NCBI RefSeq assembly: GCF_900188485.1
Contig: NZ_FZPH01000011.1
Span: 124,001 to 188,000 of the forward strand
Length of the DNA: 64,000 bases
Reading direction: 5' to 3'
Origin: Asanoa hainanensis
Lineage (GTDB): Bacteria > Actinomycetota > Actinomycetes > Mycobacteriales > Micromonosporaceae
Under the pieces are notes generated by a model. It had not been told where the DNA came from. It saw only the letters and a program-made list of their open reading frames with translations, and made no database searches. Shown in pieces: positions 43,441-52,776 of this stretch; positions within the stretch are counted from its first letter, which is position 1, and each line of letters starts with the position of its first letter. Made by a program: the position numbers and the translations under genes.

Positions 43441-44877
43441 ATGCTCAATCCCGGAGACGCGCTTGGCGGGCGCTACCGGCTGGACGAGCCCATCGCCAGC
43501 GGCGGCATGGGTGAGGTCTGGCGTGCCCGCGACGAGGTTCTCGGCCGCACCGTCGCCGTCAAGGTGCTGCACCCCCGTGCCGTCGGCGACCCCGGCTTCA
43601 GCGCCCGGTTCCGCGGCGAGGCACGCACCATGGCCACCCTCCGCCATCCCGGTGTGGTCGACGTCTACGACTTCGGCGAGGACACCGACCCCGACGGCAA
43701 GACCGTCGTCTACCTGGTCATGGGCTTCGTCGATGGTGAGTCCCTGGCGCAGCGGATCAAGACGGTCGAGCGGCTCAGCCCCGCCGAGACGATGGCCATC
43801 GTGGCGCAGACCGCGCACGCCCTGCAGGCCGCGCACGACGCCGGTGTCGTGCACCGCGACGTCAAGCCCGGCAACCTGATCGTCCGCCCGGACGGCCAGG
43901 TCGTGCTGGTCGACTTCGGTGTCGCGCGGTCGGCCGAGGCGGCCGAGCTGACCGGGGTCAACGAGCTCGTCGGCACCGCGCTCTACATGGCACCCGAGCA
44001 GGTCGCCAAGCGGCCGATCACCCCGGCCACCGACATCTACGCGCTCGGCGCGGTCGCGTACCACTGCCTGTCCGGGCACCCGCCCTTCATGGGCGACAAC
44101 GCGCTGACCATCGCGCTGTCCCATCTCGACGAGGAACCGCCGCCACTGCCGGACGAGGTGCCGCAGGCGGTGCGCACGGTGATCGCGACCGCGATGGCCA
44201 AGGACCCCGAGGACCGGTTCAAGAACGCCTCGGCCATGGCCCAGATCGCCGAGGCCGCGATGGGGACCCGGACCTCCGACACCGCGGTCGCGCTGACCCG
44301 GGCGGGCGCGACGGCGCTGCTCGCCGGCGGGCCGGCCACGACCCGACCCCGCCCGGGGTACGCGCCGGGATCGGCGGGAGTGGGCCGAGGAACCGGCGAC
44401 ACGTTCGCCGGCAGCGATCCCCGCACGACCGGCAGCCGGACGGGCATCGGCACCGCGCCGGGCGGCCCCGGCGGGCTGCCGCCCGGCCGGCGCAAGCGCC
44501 TGAGCGCCACCCACCGGGCCGGCATCATCGCGACGGCGGTGATCGGGGTCGCCGCGGTGGTCATGGCGGTCGCGCTGGCCAACATGGGCGACAACAAGAA
44601 GGACGGCAGCCCGACGCCGACGCAGCCGGCCGAGCAGTCCGTCGACCCGACCTTCGTGGACCCGACGGTGACCAGCAAGCCGTCGGACGTCGAGCCGACG
44701 AAGCCGCGCAACACCAACTCGCCGAAGAACAACAACCCTCCGGCGACCACCAAGCCGACCGCGACGGCCACCGCACCACCGGACGACGAGCCGACCGAAG
44801 ACCCGCCGACCACGCAGCCGACGTCACCGCCGGCCTCCGATCCACCGAGCGAACCGCCGGCGGGCGGCAACCCCTGA
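43441..44877 (+). CDS. Membrane Ser/Thr protein kinase (PknB type without PASTA domains)
   Basis: 478 residues. Start ATG 43441 is favoured (GGAGG four bases upstream; ATG 43438 is too close). Kinase domain: IASGGMGEVW (glycine loop), Lys41 in VAVKVL, HRDVKPGN with Asp140, DFG at 158-160, MAPEQ activation segment end. A juxtamembrane Gly/Pro/Arg segment is followed by one helix (about 360-382) and an external Thr/Pro/Asp-rich tail of about 95 residues that lacks recognisable PASTA repeats. Signals and targets unknown. Confidence 0.93.
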   Translation: MLNPGDALGGRYRLDEPIASGGMGEVWRARDEVLGRTVAVKVLHPRAVGDPGFSARFRGEARTMATLRHPGVVDVYDFGEDTDPDGKTVVYLVMGFVDGESLAQRIKTVERLSPAETMAIVAQTAHALQAAHDAGVVHRDVKPGNLIVRPDGQVVLVDFGVARSAEAAELTGVNELVGTALYMAPEQVAKRPITPATDIYALGAVAYHCLSGHPPFMGDNALTIALSHLDEEPPPLPDEVPQAVRTVIATAMAKDPEDRFKNASAMAQIAEAAMGTRTSDTAVALTRAGATALLAGGPATTRPRPGYAPGSAGVGRGTGDTFAGSDPRTTGSRTGIGTAPGGPGGLPPGRRKRLSATHRAGIIATAVIGVAAVVMAVALANMGDNKKDGSPTPTQPAEQSVDPTFVDPTVTSKPSDVEPTKPRNTNSPKNNNPPATTKPTATATAPPDDEPTEDPPTTQPTSPPASDPPSEPPAGGNP

Positions 44878-45048
44878 GCAAGTCGCGCACGGCATTGGCA
44901 ATCTGCAAGTTGCGCCTGGTCAGGCACCCGATCGGGATCGTTTGATCGGCGTACGCCATGGGCCGTGCGGACGCGATCGGCCGCCGGAGTGGCATGGGTG
45001 CGGCGTCCCACTGTGACGGTGAACACCCGGTGAATAACCTGGTGACCA

Positions 45049-45414
45049 ATGGGAACCGAAAACGCGCAGGAGCCCGCGGTCGCCCGCGGGCTCTGCAATG
45101 GCCTTGTCCACTGCGGCACCTGTGGCGCCGACATGACCGCCGAGACGATCCGAGGTCTCCGGCGGTACATCTGCCGGTGCAGCCGGGCCGTACCCGCCGA
45201 CGAGCTCGACGTGCTGGTGCTGGGCCGGCTGTACGACCGCAGACGGTCGTCGGGCCAGGTCGACCCGGTGCGCCTCTGCGACGAGGCCCACCTGGTCGAC
45301 ACCTACCTGCGCGGCGTCACGGTCGGCGCGGACTGGACGCGTCCGGCGATCCGCTGGGCCGAGCCGGCCGCTACTTCGACGGCTGCGGAAGGGCGCAGTC
45401 GAGCTTCGGGTTGA
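45049..45414 (+). CDS. Stand-alone zinc-ribbon protein resembling a recombinase C-terminal module
   Basis: 121 residues from ATG 45049 with GGTGA just upstream. Cysteines 22, 25, 42 and 44 in GLVHCGTCGADMT and RYICRCSRAVPADELD match the zinc beta-ribbon that serine recombinases carry after the catalytic domain, but no catalytic domain is present. It may be a domesticated or decayed piece of an integrase, or an independent zinc-ribbon protein. Its 3' end overlaps a gene on the other strand by 44 bases. Confidence 0.6.
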   Translation: MGTENAQEPAVARGLCNGLVHCGTCGADMTAETIRGLRRYICRCSRAVPADELDVLVLGRLYDRRRSSGQVDPVRLCDEAHLVDTYLRGVTVGADWTRPAIRWAEPAATSTAAEGRSRASG

Positions 45415-45577
45415 TGCCGAAGTAGTTGAGCGGGCCCGCGACGATCGTCACGATGGTGTTGCCGGCCTCGGCGCAGTTCGTGTCCTCGTTGCTGAAGTAG
45501 CCGCGCTGTCCTGCCGCGATCGCGCCGATGATCAGCCAGATCACGACGATCAACCCACCGATTCCCGTGGTGCGCAC
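45371..45577 (-). CDS. Small membrane protein (68 residues)
   Basis: Starts at GTG 45577 with GGGAGG four bases upstream. One helix (GIGGLIVVIWLIIGAIAA), then QRGYFSNEDTNCAEAGNTIVTIVAGPLNYFGINPKLDC, with two cysteines (35 and 61) in a short external part. Small proteins of this shape recur in actinobacteria, but no function is known to me. Tail-to-tail overlap with the zinc-ribbon gene. Confidence 0.7.
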   Translation of the reverse strand: MRTTGIGGLIVVIWLIIGAIAAGQRGYFSNEDTNCAEAGNTIVTIVAGPLNYFGINPKLDCALPQPSK

Positions 45578-45651
45578 AGTTCCTCCCAGGTCCACTGTTC
45601 CCGCGTTGCGCGGGTGTGGCCTGATACCCGGTCTGTGCGACCCGGCAAACC

Positions 45652-47226
45652 CTAGAGAATCTCGTATGCGTCGGTCGTGAGGAACTCGGGCATCGTGTCG
45701 CCGAGCGTCACCGCGGTGAAGACGGCCCTGGTCTCGTCGGGGCGGCCCTTGTGCCAGACGTCGTCGCCGACCTCGGCCCGGATCGTCGCCATCTCCTCGT
45801 CGAGCACCTGGGCGACCAGCTCCCGGGTGACCTGCCGGCCGTCGTCGAGGGTGACGCCGTGCCGGATCCACTGCCAGAGCTGGCTGCGGGCGATCTCGGC
45901 GGTGGCCGCGTCCTCCATCATGTTGTTGATGCCGGCCGCGCCGCGACCCGACAGCCAGAACGAGATGTAGCGGAAGCCGACGTTGACGTCGTTGCGCAGC
46001 CCGGCCTCGGTGATCGCGCCCGGTGTCGCGGCCGCGTCGAGCAGGTCGGCGGCCTTGGTCGCGACGTCGTCGCGCTGCCGGTCGATCTGGTTCGCGCGCT
46101 CCCCCAGCACGGCGTCGAACTCCACGGTCGCGACCGGCACGAGGTCGGGGTGGGCGACCCAGGTGCCGTCGAACCCGGCGCCCGCCTCGCGCCGCTTGTC
46201 GGCCCGCACCGCGTCGATCGCGCGCTCGTTGGCCGCCGCGTCGGTGCGCGACGGGATCAGCGCCGCCATGCCGCCCATCGCGAACGCTCCGCGCCGGTGG
46301 CAGGTGGCCACGAGCAGCTCCGTGTACGCGCGCATGAACGGCGCCGTCATCGTCACCGAGAGGCGGTCGGGCAGGACGAACGCCGGGTTGTCGCGATAGG
46401 ACTTGATCATCGAGAAGATGTAGTCCCAGCGGCCCGCGTTCAGCCCGTACGAGTGGTCGCGCAGCTCGAAGAGGATCTCCTCCATCTGGAACGCGGCCGG
46501 CAACGTCTCGATCAGCACGGTGGCGCGGAAGGTGCCGTGCGGCAGGCCGAGCGCCTCCTGGGTGAAGCCGAACACCTCGTTCCACAGCCGGGCCTCGAGG
46601 TGGTGCTCCATCTTCGGCAGGTAGAGGTAGGGCGCCTTGCCCCGGTCGAGTAGCGCCTGCGCGTTGTGGAACGCGAAGAGCCCGAAGTCGACCAGCGAGC
46701 CGGACGCGGTGGTGCCGTTGTCGGCCACCAGGTGCTTCTCCGGCAGGTGCCAGCCGCGCGGCCGCACCAACAGGGTCGCGACCTGCTCGCGCAGCGCGTA
46801 GTGCCGGCCGTCGGACGAGTCGTAGGTGATCGTCCCGCGTACCGCGTCCATCAGGTTGGCCTGCCCCTCGACCTGGTTGCTCCAGGTCGGGCTGTTGGCG
46901 TCCTCGAAGTCGGCCATGAAGCCCTTGGCGCCCGAGTTCAGCGCGTTGATGACCAGCTTGCGGTCCGTCGGGCCGGTGATCTCGACCCGGCGGTCGGCGT
47001 AGTCCGGCCGCGGCGGCACGACCCGCCAGTCGCCGCCGCGCACGTCGGCGGTCTCCGGCAGGAAGTCGGCCGGCGCGGCCCGGTCCCGGCGGGCGTTGAC
47101 CAGCTCGCGGCGGCGGGCGTCGAAGCGGTCGTGCAGCGCGCCGAGGAAGTCGACCGCCTCGGCGGAGAGGATTTCGGCGCGGCCGCGCTCGCTCAGGTCG
47201 GGGTGGTCGACGGCGCGCAGCGTCAT
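45652..47226 (-). CDS. aceB: Malate synthase A
   Basis: Joins glyoxylate and acetyl-CoA to malate. 524 residues from ATG 47226. Family motifs: GAKGFMADFEDANSPTW, TITYDSSDGRHYALREQ, ATVLIETLPAAFQMEEILFELRDHSYGLNAGRWDYIFS (catalytic acid region), ALIPSRTDAAANERA. It overlaps the glcF stop in ATGA and ends the glcDEF-aceB operon, so it consumes the glyoxylate made by glycolate oxidase. No isocitrate lyase is in the window. Confidence 0.97.
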   Translation of the reverse strand: MTLRAVDHPDLSERGRAEILSAEAVDFLGALHDRFDARRRELVNARRDRAAPADFLPETADVRGGDWRVVPPRPDYADRRVEITGPTDRKLVINALNSGAKGFMADFEDANSPTWSNQVEGQANLMDAVRGTITYDSSDGRHYALREQVATLLVRPRGWHLPEKHLVADNGTTASGSLVDFGLFAFHNAQALLDRGKAPYLYLPKMEHHLEARLWNEVFGFTQEALGLPHGTFRATVLIETLPAAFQMEEILFELRDHSYGLNAGRWDYIFSMIKSYRDNPAFVLPDRLSVTMTAPFMRAYTELLVATCHRRGAFAMGGMAALIPSRTDAAANERAIDAVRADKRREAGAGFDGTWVAHPDLVPVATVEFDAVLGERANQIDRQRDDVATKAADLLDAAATPGAITEAGLRNDVNVGFRYISFWLSGRGAAGINNMMEDAATAEIARSQLWQWIRHGVTLDDGRQVTRELVAQVLDEEMATIRAEVGDDVWHKGRPDETRAVFTAVTLGDTMPEFLTTDAYEIL

Positions 47227-48500
47227 GGCGCGACTCCTCGGATGGATGCGTCCAACAGGGTCATCGGATGGTAGATCGGAACGGCCCGGTCGCGGCCCAG
47301 GTGGGCGGTGATCTGCAACGCACAGCCGGGGTTGGCGGCCGCGATCGCGTCGGCGCCGGTGGCGGCCAGGTTGTCGGCCTTGCGCTTGCCGAGCTTCGCC
47401 GCCGCGTCGGGCTGGAGCAGGTTGTAGATGCCGGCCGAGCCGCAGCACAGCTCCCACTCCTTGGGCTCGACCAGGGTGATCCCCGGGATCCCGCGCAGCA
47501 GCGCCCGCGGCGGGATCCGCACGCCCTGGGCGTGCGCCAGGTGACAGGCGTCGTGGTACGCCAGCTTCAGCGTCACCGGATGCCGGGCGGCCTGGGCCGG
47601 GTGGGCGTCGAGCAGCTCGTGCACGTCCCGCACCTTGGCCGAGAACGCTGTCGCCCGCGCGGCCCACGCGGGGTCGTCGGCCAGCAGGTGCCCGTAGTCC
47701 TTCATCGCCGAGCCGCAGCCGGCGACGTTGACGGCGATGGCGTCGAAGCCCTCGTACGCGGCGATCGTCTGCCGGGCCAGCGCGAGCGACTCGGGTTCGA
47801 GGCCCGAGTGGAGCTGGAGGGCGCCGCAGCAGCGCGGCTTGCGGGGCGCGTGCACCTCCCAGCCCTCGGCGGCCAGCACGCGCACGGTGGCCGCGTTGAC
47901 GTCGCCGTACAGCACGCGCTGGACGCAGCCCTGCATGAACGCGACCCGGCCGCGCTGCTCGACGCCCGTGTCCGCCGGTGTGACCATGGCGAGGCGCTGG
48001 GTCGCGGCCCGGACCGGCACCTTGGGGGCGAGGGACAACAGCGCGCCGATCCGGGTACGCAGGGCGCGGTCACCGAACATCCGCGCGAGCCCCAGCCGGC
48101 CCTGGGCGGCGATCGCCGGCACCATGGCGCGCAGCCGGCCGGGGTGGGTGAACAGGGCGAAGATGGCCTTTCGGTGGAGCCGCTCTTTGCGCGAGCGCAG
48201 TGGGCTGCGCTCGACCTGCGGGCGGACCTGCTCGATCAGCCGGTCGTACTGGACGCCGGACGGGCACGCGGTGACGCAGGCCATGCAGCCCAGGCAGCGG
48301 TCGAAGTGCTCCACCATGGACGATGACAGCGGGTCCTCGTGGCCCACCCGCATCAGCAGGATCCGGCCGCGCGGCGAGTCCATCTCGTTCTCGAACACCG
48401 CGTAGCTCGGGCAGGTGGGCAGGCAGAAGCCACAGTGGACGCAGTCCTTGATGAGCTCCGGGTCCGGCGGCCGGCGCCCGTCCCACGCGGTGTCGGTCAT
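47223..48500 (-). CDS. glcF: Glycolate oxidase iron-sulfur subunit
   Basis: 425 residues from ATG 48500. Two ferredoxin-type 4Fe-4S motifs: C20, C23, C26, C30 and C69, C72, C75, C79. Two CCG-type domains follow (PRKPRCCGALQLHSG and WELCCGSAGIYN, with CGSAMKDYGH and YHDACHLAHAQG). It passes electrons from the FAD subunits to the quinone pool. It overlaps glcE by one base and malate synthase by four. Confidence 0.95.
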   Translation of the reverse strand: MTDTAWDGRRPPDPELIKDCVHCGFCLPTCPSYAVFENEMDSPRGRILLMRVGHEDPLSSSMVEHFDRCLGCMACVTACPSGVQYDRLIEQVRPQVERSPLRSRKERLHRKAIFALFTHPGRLRAMVPAIAAQGRLGLARMFGDRALRTRIGALLSLAPKVPVRAATQRLAMVTPADTGVEQRGRVAFMQGCVQRVLYGDVNAATVRVLAAEGWEVHAPRKPRCCGALQLHSGLEPESLALARQTIAAYEGFDAIAVNVAGCGSAMKDYGHLLADDPAWAARATAFSAKVRDVHELLDAHPAQAARHPVTLKLAYHDACHLAHAQGVRIPPRALLRGIPGITLVEPKEWELCCGSAGIYNLLQPDAAAKLGKRKADNLAATGADAIAAANPGCALQITAHLGRDRAVPIYHPMTLLDASIRGVAP

Positions 48501-49648
48501 CAGATGCCTCCCACGTACGTGCCGGGGCGGAACGTGCCGGTCGGGTCGAAGCGGGCCTTCACCCGGCGCATCAGGGCCAGCGTGCCCGGGTCCGGCTCGG
48601 GCCAGGGCGCATCGACCAGGCGGGCGCCGTCGAGCACCGCGGCCTGGTGGGGGCTTAGGGCTTCGCGGGTGGCCTCGACCCGGTCGGCGAGGTCGTCGCT
48701 CTCCGGGAAGGACAGCCAGGAGACGCCGAGGGCTGCCCGGGAGACGACGGTGGCGGCGCCGGCCGCGGCGATGACCGCGGGAAGGTCGGTCGGGAGCGCG
48801 GACACCTTGACCACGGCGGCGCCGCGTTGGGCGGCGCGCTGGGCGGCCCAGATCGACTCGTCGTCGAGCACGACGTCGGTGTCCACGGCGTTGTCCGCCA
48901 GGTGCTTCGCGGCGTGGGCGGCCCGTTCGGGCGCGGTGACGCCGCCGAACCGGACGAGGAGGCGACCGGCGTCTTTGCGCCAGGAGACGTCGAGGGACAT
49001 CGCCTCCAGGGGGTGGCGGGACATCGCGAGCACGGCTCGGGTGAGCACGGCCGGGTCTTCCGTGCCGGCGACCAGGGTGGCGGTGCGGGCCGGCAGCGGG
49101 TGCAGGCGGAGGGCGACCTGGGTGACGAGGCCGAGCGTGCCGTACGAGCCGGCGAACAGCTTGCCCAGGTCGTACCCGGCGACGTTCTTGATGACCGTGC
49201 CGCCGGAGCGGGCGACCGAGCCGTCGGAGAGCACCACGGTGATGCCGATGACCAGGTCGCGGACGCCGCCGTAGCGGTGCCGGGCCGGGCCCGAGTCGGC
49301 GGTGGCCACGAGGCCGCCGACCGTGCCGCCGCGGTCGGGCGGGTCTAGCGCCAGCCACTGGCCCTCCCGGCCCAGGTGGCGTTGCAGGTCGGCCAGTGGC
49401 ACGCCGGCCTGGACGATCGCGGTGAAGTCGCCGGGGTTGTGGGCGACGATCCGGTTCAACCCTCCGGTGTGGACGGTCACGGTGCCGGCGGCGTCGTCGC
49501 CACCCCAATCCTTGCGACTGTCCTGGCCGGCCGGGCGTATCGTGGCGCCTTGGCTCGAAAGCTCTTTGATCGTGGCCGCGGCTTCCTCGATGCTGTTAGG
49601 CGTCGTCATGGCCCGCTTCGCGGGCACCGGACCTCCAGGCTGTGCCAT
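48500..49648 (-). CDS. glcE: Glycolate oxidase FAD-binding subunit GlcE
   Basis: 382 residues, start ATG 49648, one base after the glcD stop (an ATG 39 bases inside is less likely). FAD-binding PCMH type: RPAGQDSRKDW, GDFTAIVQAGVPLADLQ, DRGGTVGGLVATADSGPARHRYGG, GGTVIKNVAGYDLGKLFAGSYGTLG. Works with GlcD and GlcF to oxidise glycolate to glyoxylate at the membrane. Confidence 0.93.
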   Translation of the reverse strand: MAQPGGPVPAKRAMTTPNSIEEAAATIKELSSQGATIRPAGQDSRKDWGGDDAAGTVTVHTGGLNRIVAHNPGDFTAIVQAGVPLADLQRHLGREGQWLALDPPDRGGTVGGLVATADSGPARHRYGGVRDLVIGITVVLSDGSVARSGGTVIKNVAGYDLGKLFAGSYGTLGLVTQVALRLHPLPARTATLVAGTEDPAVLTRAVLAMSRHPLEAMSLDVSWRKDAGRLLVRFGGVTAPERAAHAAKHLADNAVDTDVVLDDESIWAAQRAAQRGAAVVKVSALPTDLPAVIAAAGAATVVSRAALGVSWLSFPESDDLADRVEATREALSPHQAAVLDGARLVDAPWPEPDPGTLALMRRVKARFDPTGTFRPGTYVGGI

Positions 49649-49649
49649 C

Positions 49650-51101
49650 TCAGAATCGCTCCGCGATTCCGGCCGCTTCGAGAGGATGCTGCCGGTACAC
49701 GCCGGGGACCTCGCCGCAGAGCCGGGGTGTCGGCATCACCTTGCCGGGGTTGGCCCGGCCGTCCGGGTCGAAGGCGCAGCGCAGGCGTTGGAACGCGGCC
49801 AGGTCGTCCTCGCCGAACATCTTGGCCATGTGCTTGCGCTTGTCGACGCCGACGCCGTGCTCGCCAGTGATCGAGCCGCCGGCCTCCAGGCACACGTCGA
49901 GGATCCGTCCGGCCAGCTCCTCCGCCTGGGCGGCCTGCCCTTCCACGGCGGCGTCGAAGCAGACCAGCGGGTGCAGGTTGCCGTCGCCGGCGTGGAAGAC
50001 GTTGGCCACGGTCAGCCCGTACTCCGCGGCCAGCTCGTCGATCCGGACCAGCACGTCGGGCAGGGTGGTGCGGGGCACGACGCCGTCCTGCACGAAGTAG
50101 TTGGGCGAGATCCGGCCCATCGCGGGGAAGGCTGCCTTGCGGGTCTTCCAGAACAGCTGGCGTTCGGCCTCGTCGCGGCTGACGCGCACGTCATCCGAGC
50201 CCTGTGCCGCGCAGATGGTGGTGACCTCCGCGAACTGGGCGTCGCACTCGGCCTCGGCGCCGTCGAGCTCGACCAGCAGCGCCGCGCCCCGGCCCACCGG
50301 GTAGCCGGCGTGGGCCATCGCCTCGGTCGCCTTGATCGTGGTGGCGTCCATCATCTCGATCGCACCGGGCACGATGCCGGCCTGGACGATCGCCGAGACC
50401 GCCTCCCCCGCCTGCCGGGTCGAGTCGAAGAACGCGACGAGGGTACGGGTCGCCTCCGGCACCGGCACCACCCGCAGCCAGATCTTCGTGGCCACCCCGA
50501 GCGTGCCCTCGGAGCCGACGAACGCGCCGAGCAGGTCGTACCCGGGCGGGTCGAGCTCCTTGCCCCCGATGGTGACCAGCTCGCCGTCGGGCAGCACCAC
50601 CTCGAGCCCGGTCACGTAGTTGGTGGTGAAGCCGTACTTGAAGCAGTGCGCGCCGCCCGAGTTCTCCGCGACGTTGCCGCCGATCGTGCAGACGATCTGG
50701 CTGGACGGGTCGGGCGGGTAGAAGAAGTCCGGACCGACGGCGGCGGAGACGGCCGCGTTGGTGACGCCCGGCTCGACGCAGACGCGGCCGTTGTCGAGGT
50801 CGATCTCGAGGATGCGGGTGAGCCGGGACAGCACGATCAGCACGCCGTCCTTGACCGGCAGCGCGCCTCCGGACAGGCCGGAGCCGGCGCCGCGAGCGAC
50901 CCAGGGGACCTTTTCTTGTGCGCAGATCTCGACGCAGGCGCGCACCTCCTCGGCGGTGCCGGGCAGCACCGCCAGGCGCGGGACCTGCTGGTATTGCAGG
51001 AGGCCGTCGGACTCGTACGTGCGCAGATCATGTTCGTCGAGCAGCAGCCAACGATCGCCGACCACCCGGCGGAGCCGCTCGACCAGTTCACGCCCGTCCA
51101 T
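49650..51101 (-). CDS. glcD: Glycolate oxidase catalytic FAD subunit GlcD
   Basis: 483 residues from ATG 51101. FAD PCMH domain: VARGAGSGLSGGALP, CVEPGVTNAAVSAAV, DPSSQIVCTIGGNVAENSGGAHCFKYG, GAFVGSEGTLGVAT. C-terminal oxidase domain with NVFHAGDGNLHPLVCFD and GGSITGEHGVGVDKR, the usual active-site histidine region. Oxidises glycolate (or D-lactate) to glyoxylate (or pyruvate); the adjoining malate synthase argues for glycolate. First gene of the operon, divergent from an Nramp-like carrier. Confidence 0.94.
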   Translation of the reverse strand: MDGRELVERLRRVVGDRWLLLDEHDLRTYESDGLLQYQQVPRLAVLPGTAEEVRACVEICAQEKVPWVARGAGSGLSGGALPVKDGVLIVLSRLTRILEIDLDNGRVCVEPGVTNAAVSAAVGPDFFYPPDPSSQIVCTIGGNVAENSGGAHCFKYGFTTNYVTGLEVVLPDGELVTIGGKELDPPGYDLLGAFVGSEGTLGVATKIWLRVVPVPEATRTLVAFFDSTRQAGEAVSAIVQAGIVPGAIEMMDATTIKATEAMAHAGYPVGRGAALLVELDGAEAECDAQFAEVTTICAAQGSDDVRVSRDEAERQLFWKTRKAAFPAMGRISPNYFVQDGVVPRTTLPDVLVRIDELAAEYGLTVANVFHAGDGNLHPLVCFDAAVEGQAAQAEELAGRILDVCLEAGGSITGEHGVGVDKRKHMAKMFGEDDLAAFQRLRCAFDPDGRANPGKVMPTPRLCGEVPGVYRQHPLEAAGIAERF

Positions 51102-51209
51102 CCCCCTGACCTTACGCCCGCACGACGCCTGTCGCGCCTGTTGCCTTGACCGCCATTCATATACGACTATGGATCTCTGCCCGGGGGCACTCCCACGCGA
51201 GGAGGCGCC

Positions 51210-52724
51210 ATGGACCAAGCGTTCGACGTCCGTCCCTCATCTGACGACACGAGGCCGCTCGGCGTGAGCCGGCCGCCGCTGGCCGTCGCCGACCTGCCCG
51301 ATCCCGAGGAGGTGTTCGGGGTCCGTCGGATCGGGCCCCGAGAGCTGTTCCAGTACGCGTTGGGGCCGAGCCTGATCGCGCTCGGCATCTCGATCGGCAG
51401 CGGCGAGTGGCTGCTCGGCCCGCAGGCGGTGGGCCAGTACGGCTTCGTCGGCGTCGGCTGGGTCATCCTCATCTCGGCCGTGCTGCAGACGTTCTACAAC
51501 GTGGAGTGTTCGCGCTATGTGCTGGCTACCGGCGAGGCGCCGGTGGTCGGCTGGGGCCGGGTGCCGCCCGGCTTCAAGCTCTGGGTGCCGGTCTCCGTCT
51601 TCGTGATCATCTTCGCGTTCATCGCGGGCGGCTGGGCGGCTGCGGCGGGCCAGGGCGTCTACGCGCTCGTGCACGGCGCGATCCCGCCGTCCGGCGCCGA
51701 GGAACCGCGCCTGTGGGCGATCGGCCTGCTGGTGCTGGTCTTCCTGATCACGGTGGCGGCCAAGCGAATCAGTCGCGCGCTGGAACTGGCCAACTGGATC
51801 ATGGTCGGCTCGGTCCTCGTCGGCCTGGTGCTGATCGACCTGTTCGTGGTGCCGTTCGAGCTGTGGTGGGAAGGCATCCGCGGCTTCTTCACGCCGGCGG
51901 CCCCGCCGGCGGGCATCACGGCCACCCAGCTCGGCGGCCTGGCCGGCTTCACGGCGTTGGCCTCCGGCCTCAACTGGTACGTGATGGGCCACTACCGCGA
52001 CAAGGGCTACGGCATGGGTTTCCGCACGGGCTACATCTCGGGCCTGCGCGGCGACCGCAAGGAGCTGCTGGCCAGCGGCGTCACGTTCCCCGACGACGCG
52101 GCCAACACGGCGCGCTGGAAGCGCTGGTACCGCCTGCTGCTCACGGACATGTGGGGCATCTTCTTCGTCGGCGCGATGCTCGGCATGCTGCTACCGACGA
52201 TCCTGATGGCCCACGCGGTCGAGATCTCGGGAAACCGGCCGACGGCGGCGTCGGTCCCGACCTTCGTGGCGTCGGCCCTGGACGCGGAGTACGGGCGGTG
52301 GATGTTCTATCTGGCGCTGGTCCTTGGCGTGCTGGTGTTGTTCTCGACCCAGCTCGGCATCTTCGAGGGAATGGTGCGGGTGGTCACCGACGCGGCGCAC
52401 GCCACCAGCCCCAGGCTGCGCCGCCTGCTCGAAGGAGACCCGCGCCGCTTCTACTACCCGTTCATGTTGCTGCTGCTGGTCGTGATCGGGGTGGTGCTGC
52501 ACCTGGCGGTCCCGGTCAACCTGGTCCAGTGGTCGGCGAACATGTCGAACTTCGGGGCGCTGATCTACCCGTTCATGCTCATGTACCTCAACGCCCGCCT
52601 ACCGAAGGCCGCCCGACCCCGGCCGTGGCACTACGTCCTGCTGGGCATCAACGTGGTCTTCTTCGGCTTCTTCTTCATCAACTTCATCGCCGACTTCTTC
52701 GGCGACCCACTGGTCGTCTTCTGA
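51210..52724 (+). CDS. Nramp-like membrane carrier of unknown substrate
   Basis: 504 residues with eleven or so membrane helices. The opening GPSLIALGISIGSGEWLLGP aligns with helix 1 of the Nramp family but lacks its DPGN metal-binding motif, and the helix 6 metal motif is not seen either. It is therefore unlikely to carry manganese or iron in the usual way. The divergent neighbour is the glycolate oxidation operon (108 bases between starts), so an organic acid is a possible cargo, but only by position. Ends before a strong terminator. Confidence 0.75.
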   Translation: MDQAFDVRPSSDDTRPLGVSRPPLAVADLPDPEEVFGVRRIGPRELFQYALGPSLIALGISIGSGEWLLGPQAVGQYGFVGVGWVILISAVLQTFYNVECSRYVLATGEAPVVGWGRVPPGFKLWVPVSVFVIIFAFIAGGWAAAAGQGVYALVHGAIPPSGAEEPRLWAIGLLVLVFLITVAAKRISRALELANWIMVGSVLVGLVLIDLFVVPFELWWEGIRGFFTPAAPPAGITATQLGGLAGFTALASGLNWYVMGHYRDKGYGMGFRTGYISGLRGDRKELLASGVTFPDDAANTARWKRWYRLLLTDMWGIFFVGAMLGMLLPTILMAHAVEISGNRPTAASVPTFVASALDAEYGRWMFYLALVLGVLVLFSTQLGIFEGMVRVVTDAAHATSPRLRRLLEGDPRRFYYPFMLLLLVVIGVVLHLAVPVNLVQWSANMSNFGALIYPFMLMYLNARLPKAARPRPWHYVLLGINVVFFGFFFINFIADFFGDPLVVF

Positions 52725-52745
52725 TCCGTCTCCACCCCCGGGGAG

Positions 52746-52776
52746 AGGTCCGCCGGCCTTCGCGGCCGGCGGACCT
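52746..52776. terminator. Strong bidirectional terminator
   Basis: Perfect 13-base stem AGGTCCGCCGGCC / GGCCGGCGGACCT with loop TTCGC, between the convergent carrier gene (stop 52724) and selB (stop 52777). It abuts the selB stop codon. No T-run follows on either strand. Confidence 0.8.

Noticed and set aside
45049-45414. Integrated mobile element at the zinc-ribbon gene
   Set aside because: No recombinase catalytic domain, attachment repeats, tRNA target or cargo genes were seen around it.
52725-52776. A selenocysteine tRNA gene next to selB
   Set aside because: The gap holds only a terminator hairpin; it is too short for a tRNA of about 95 bases and shows no tRNA motifs.
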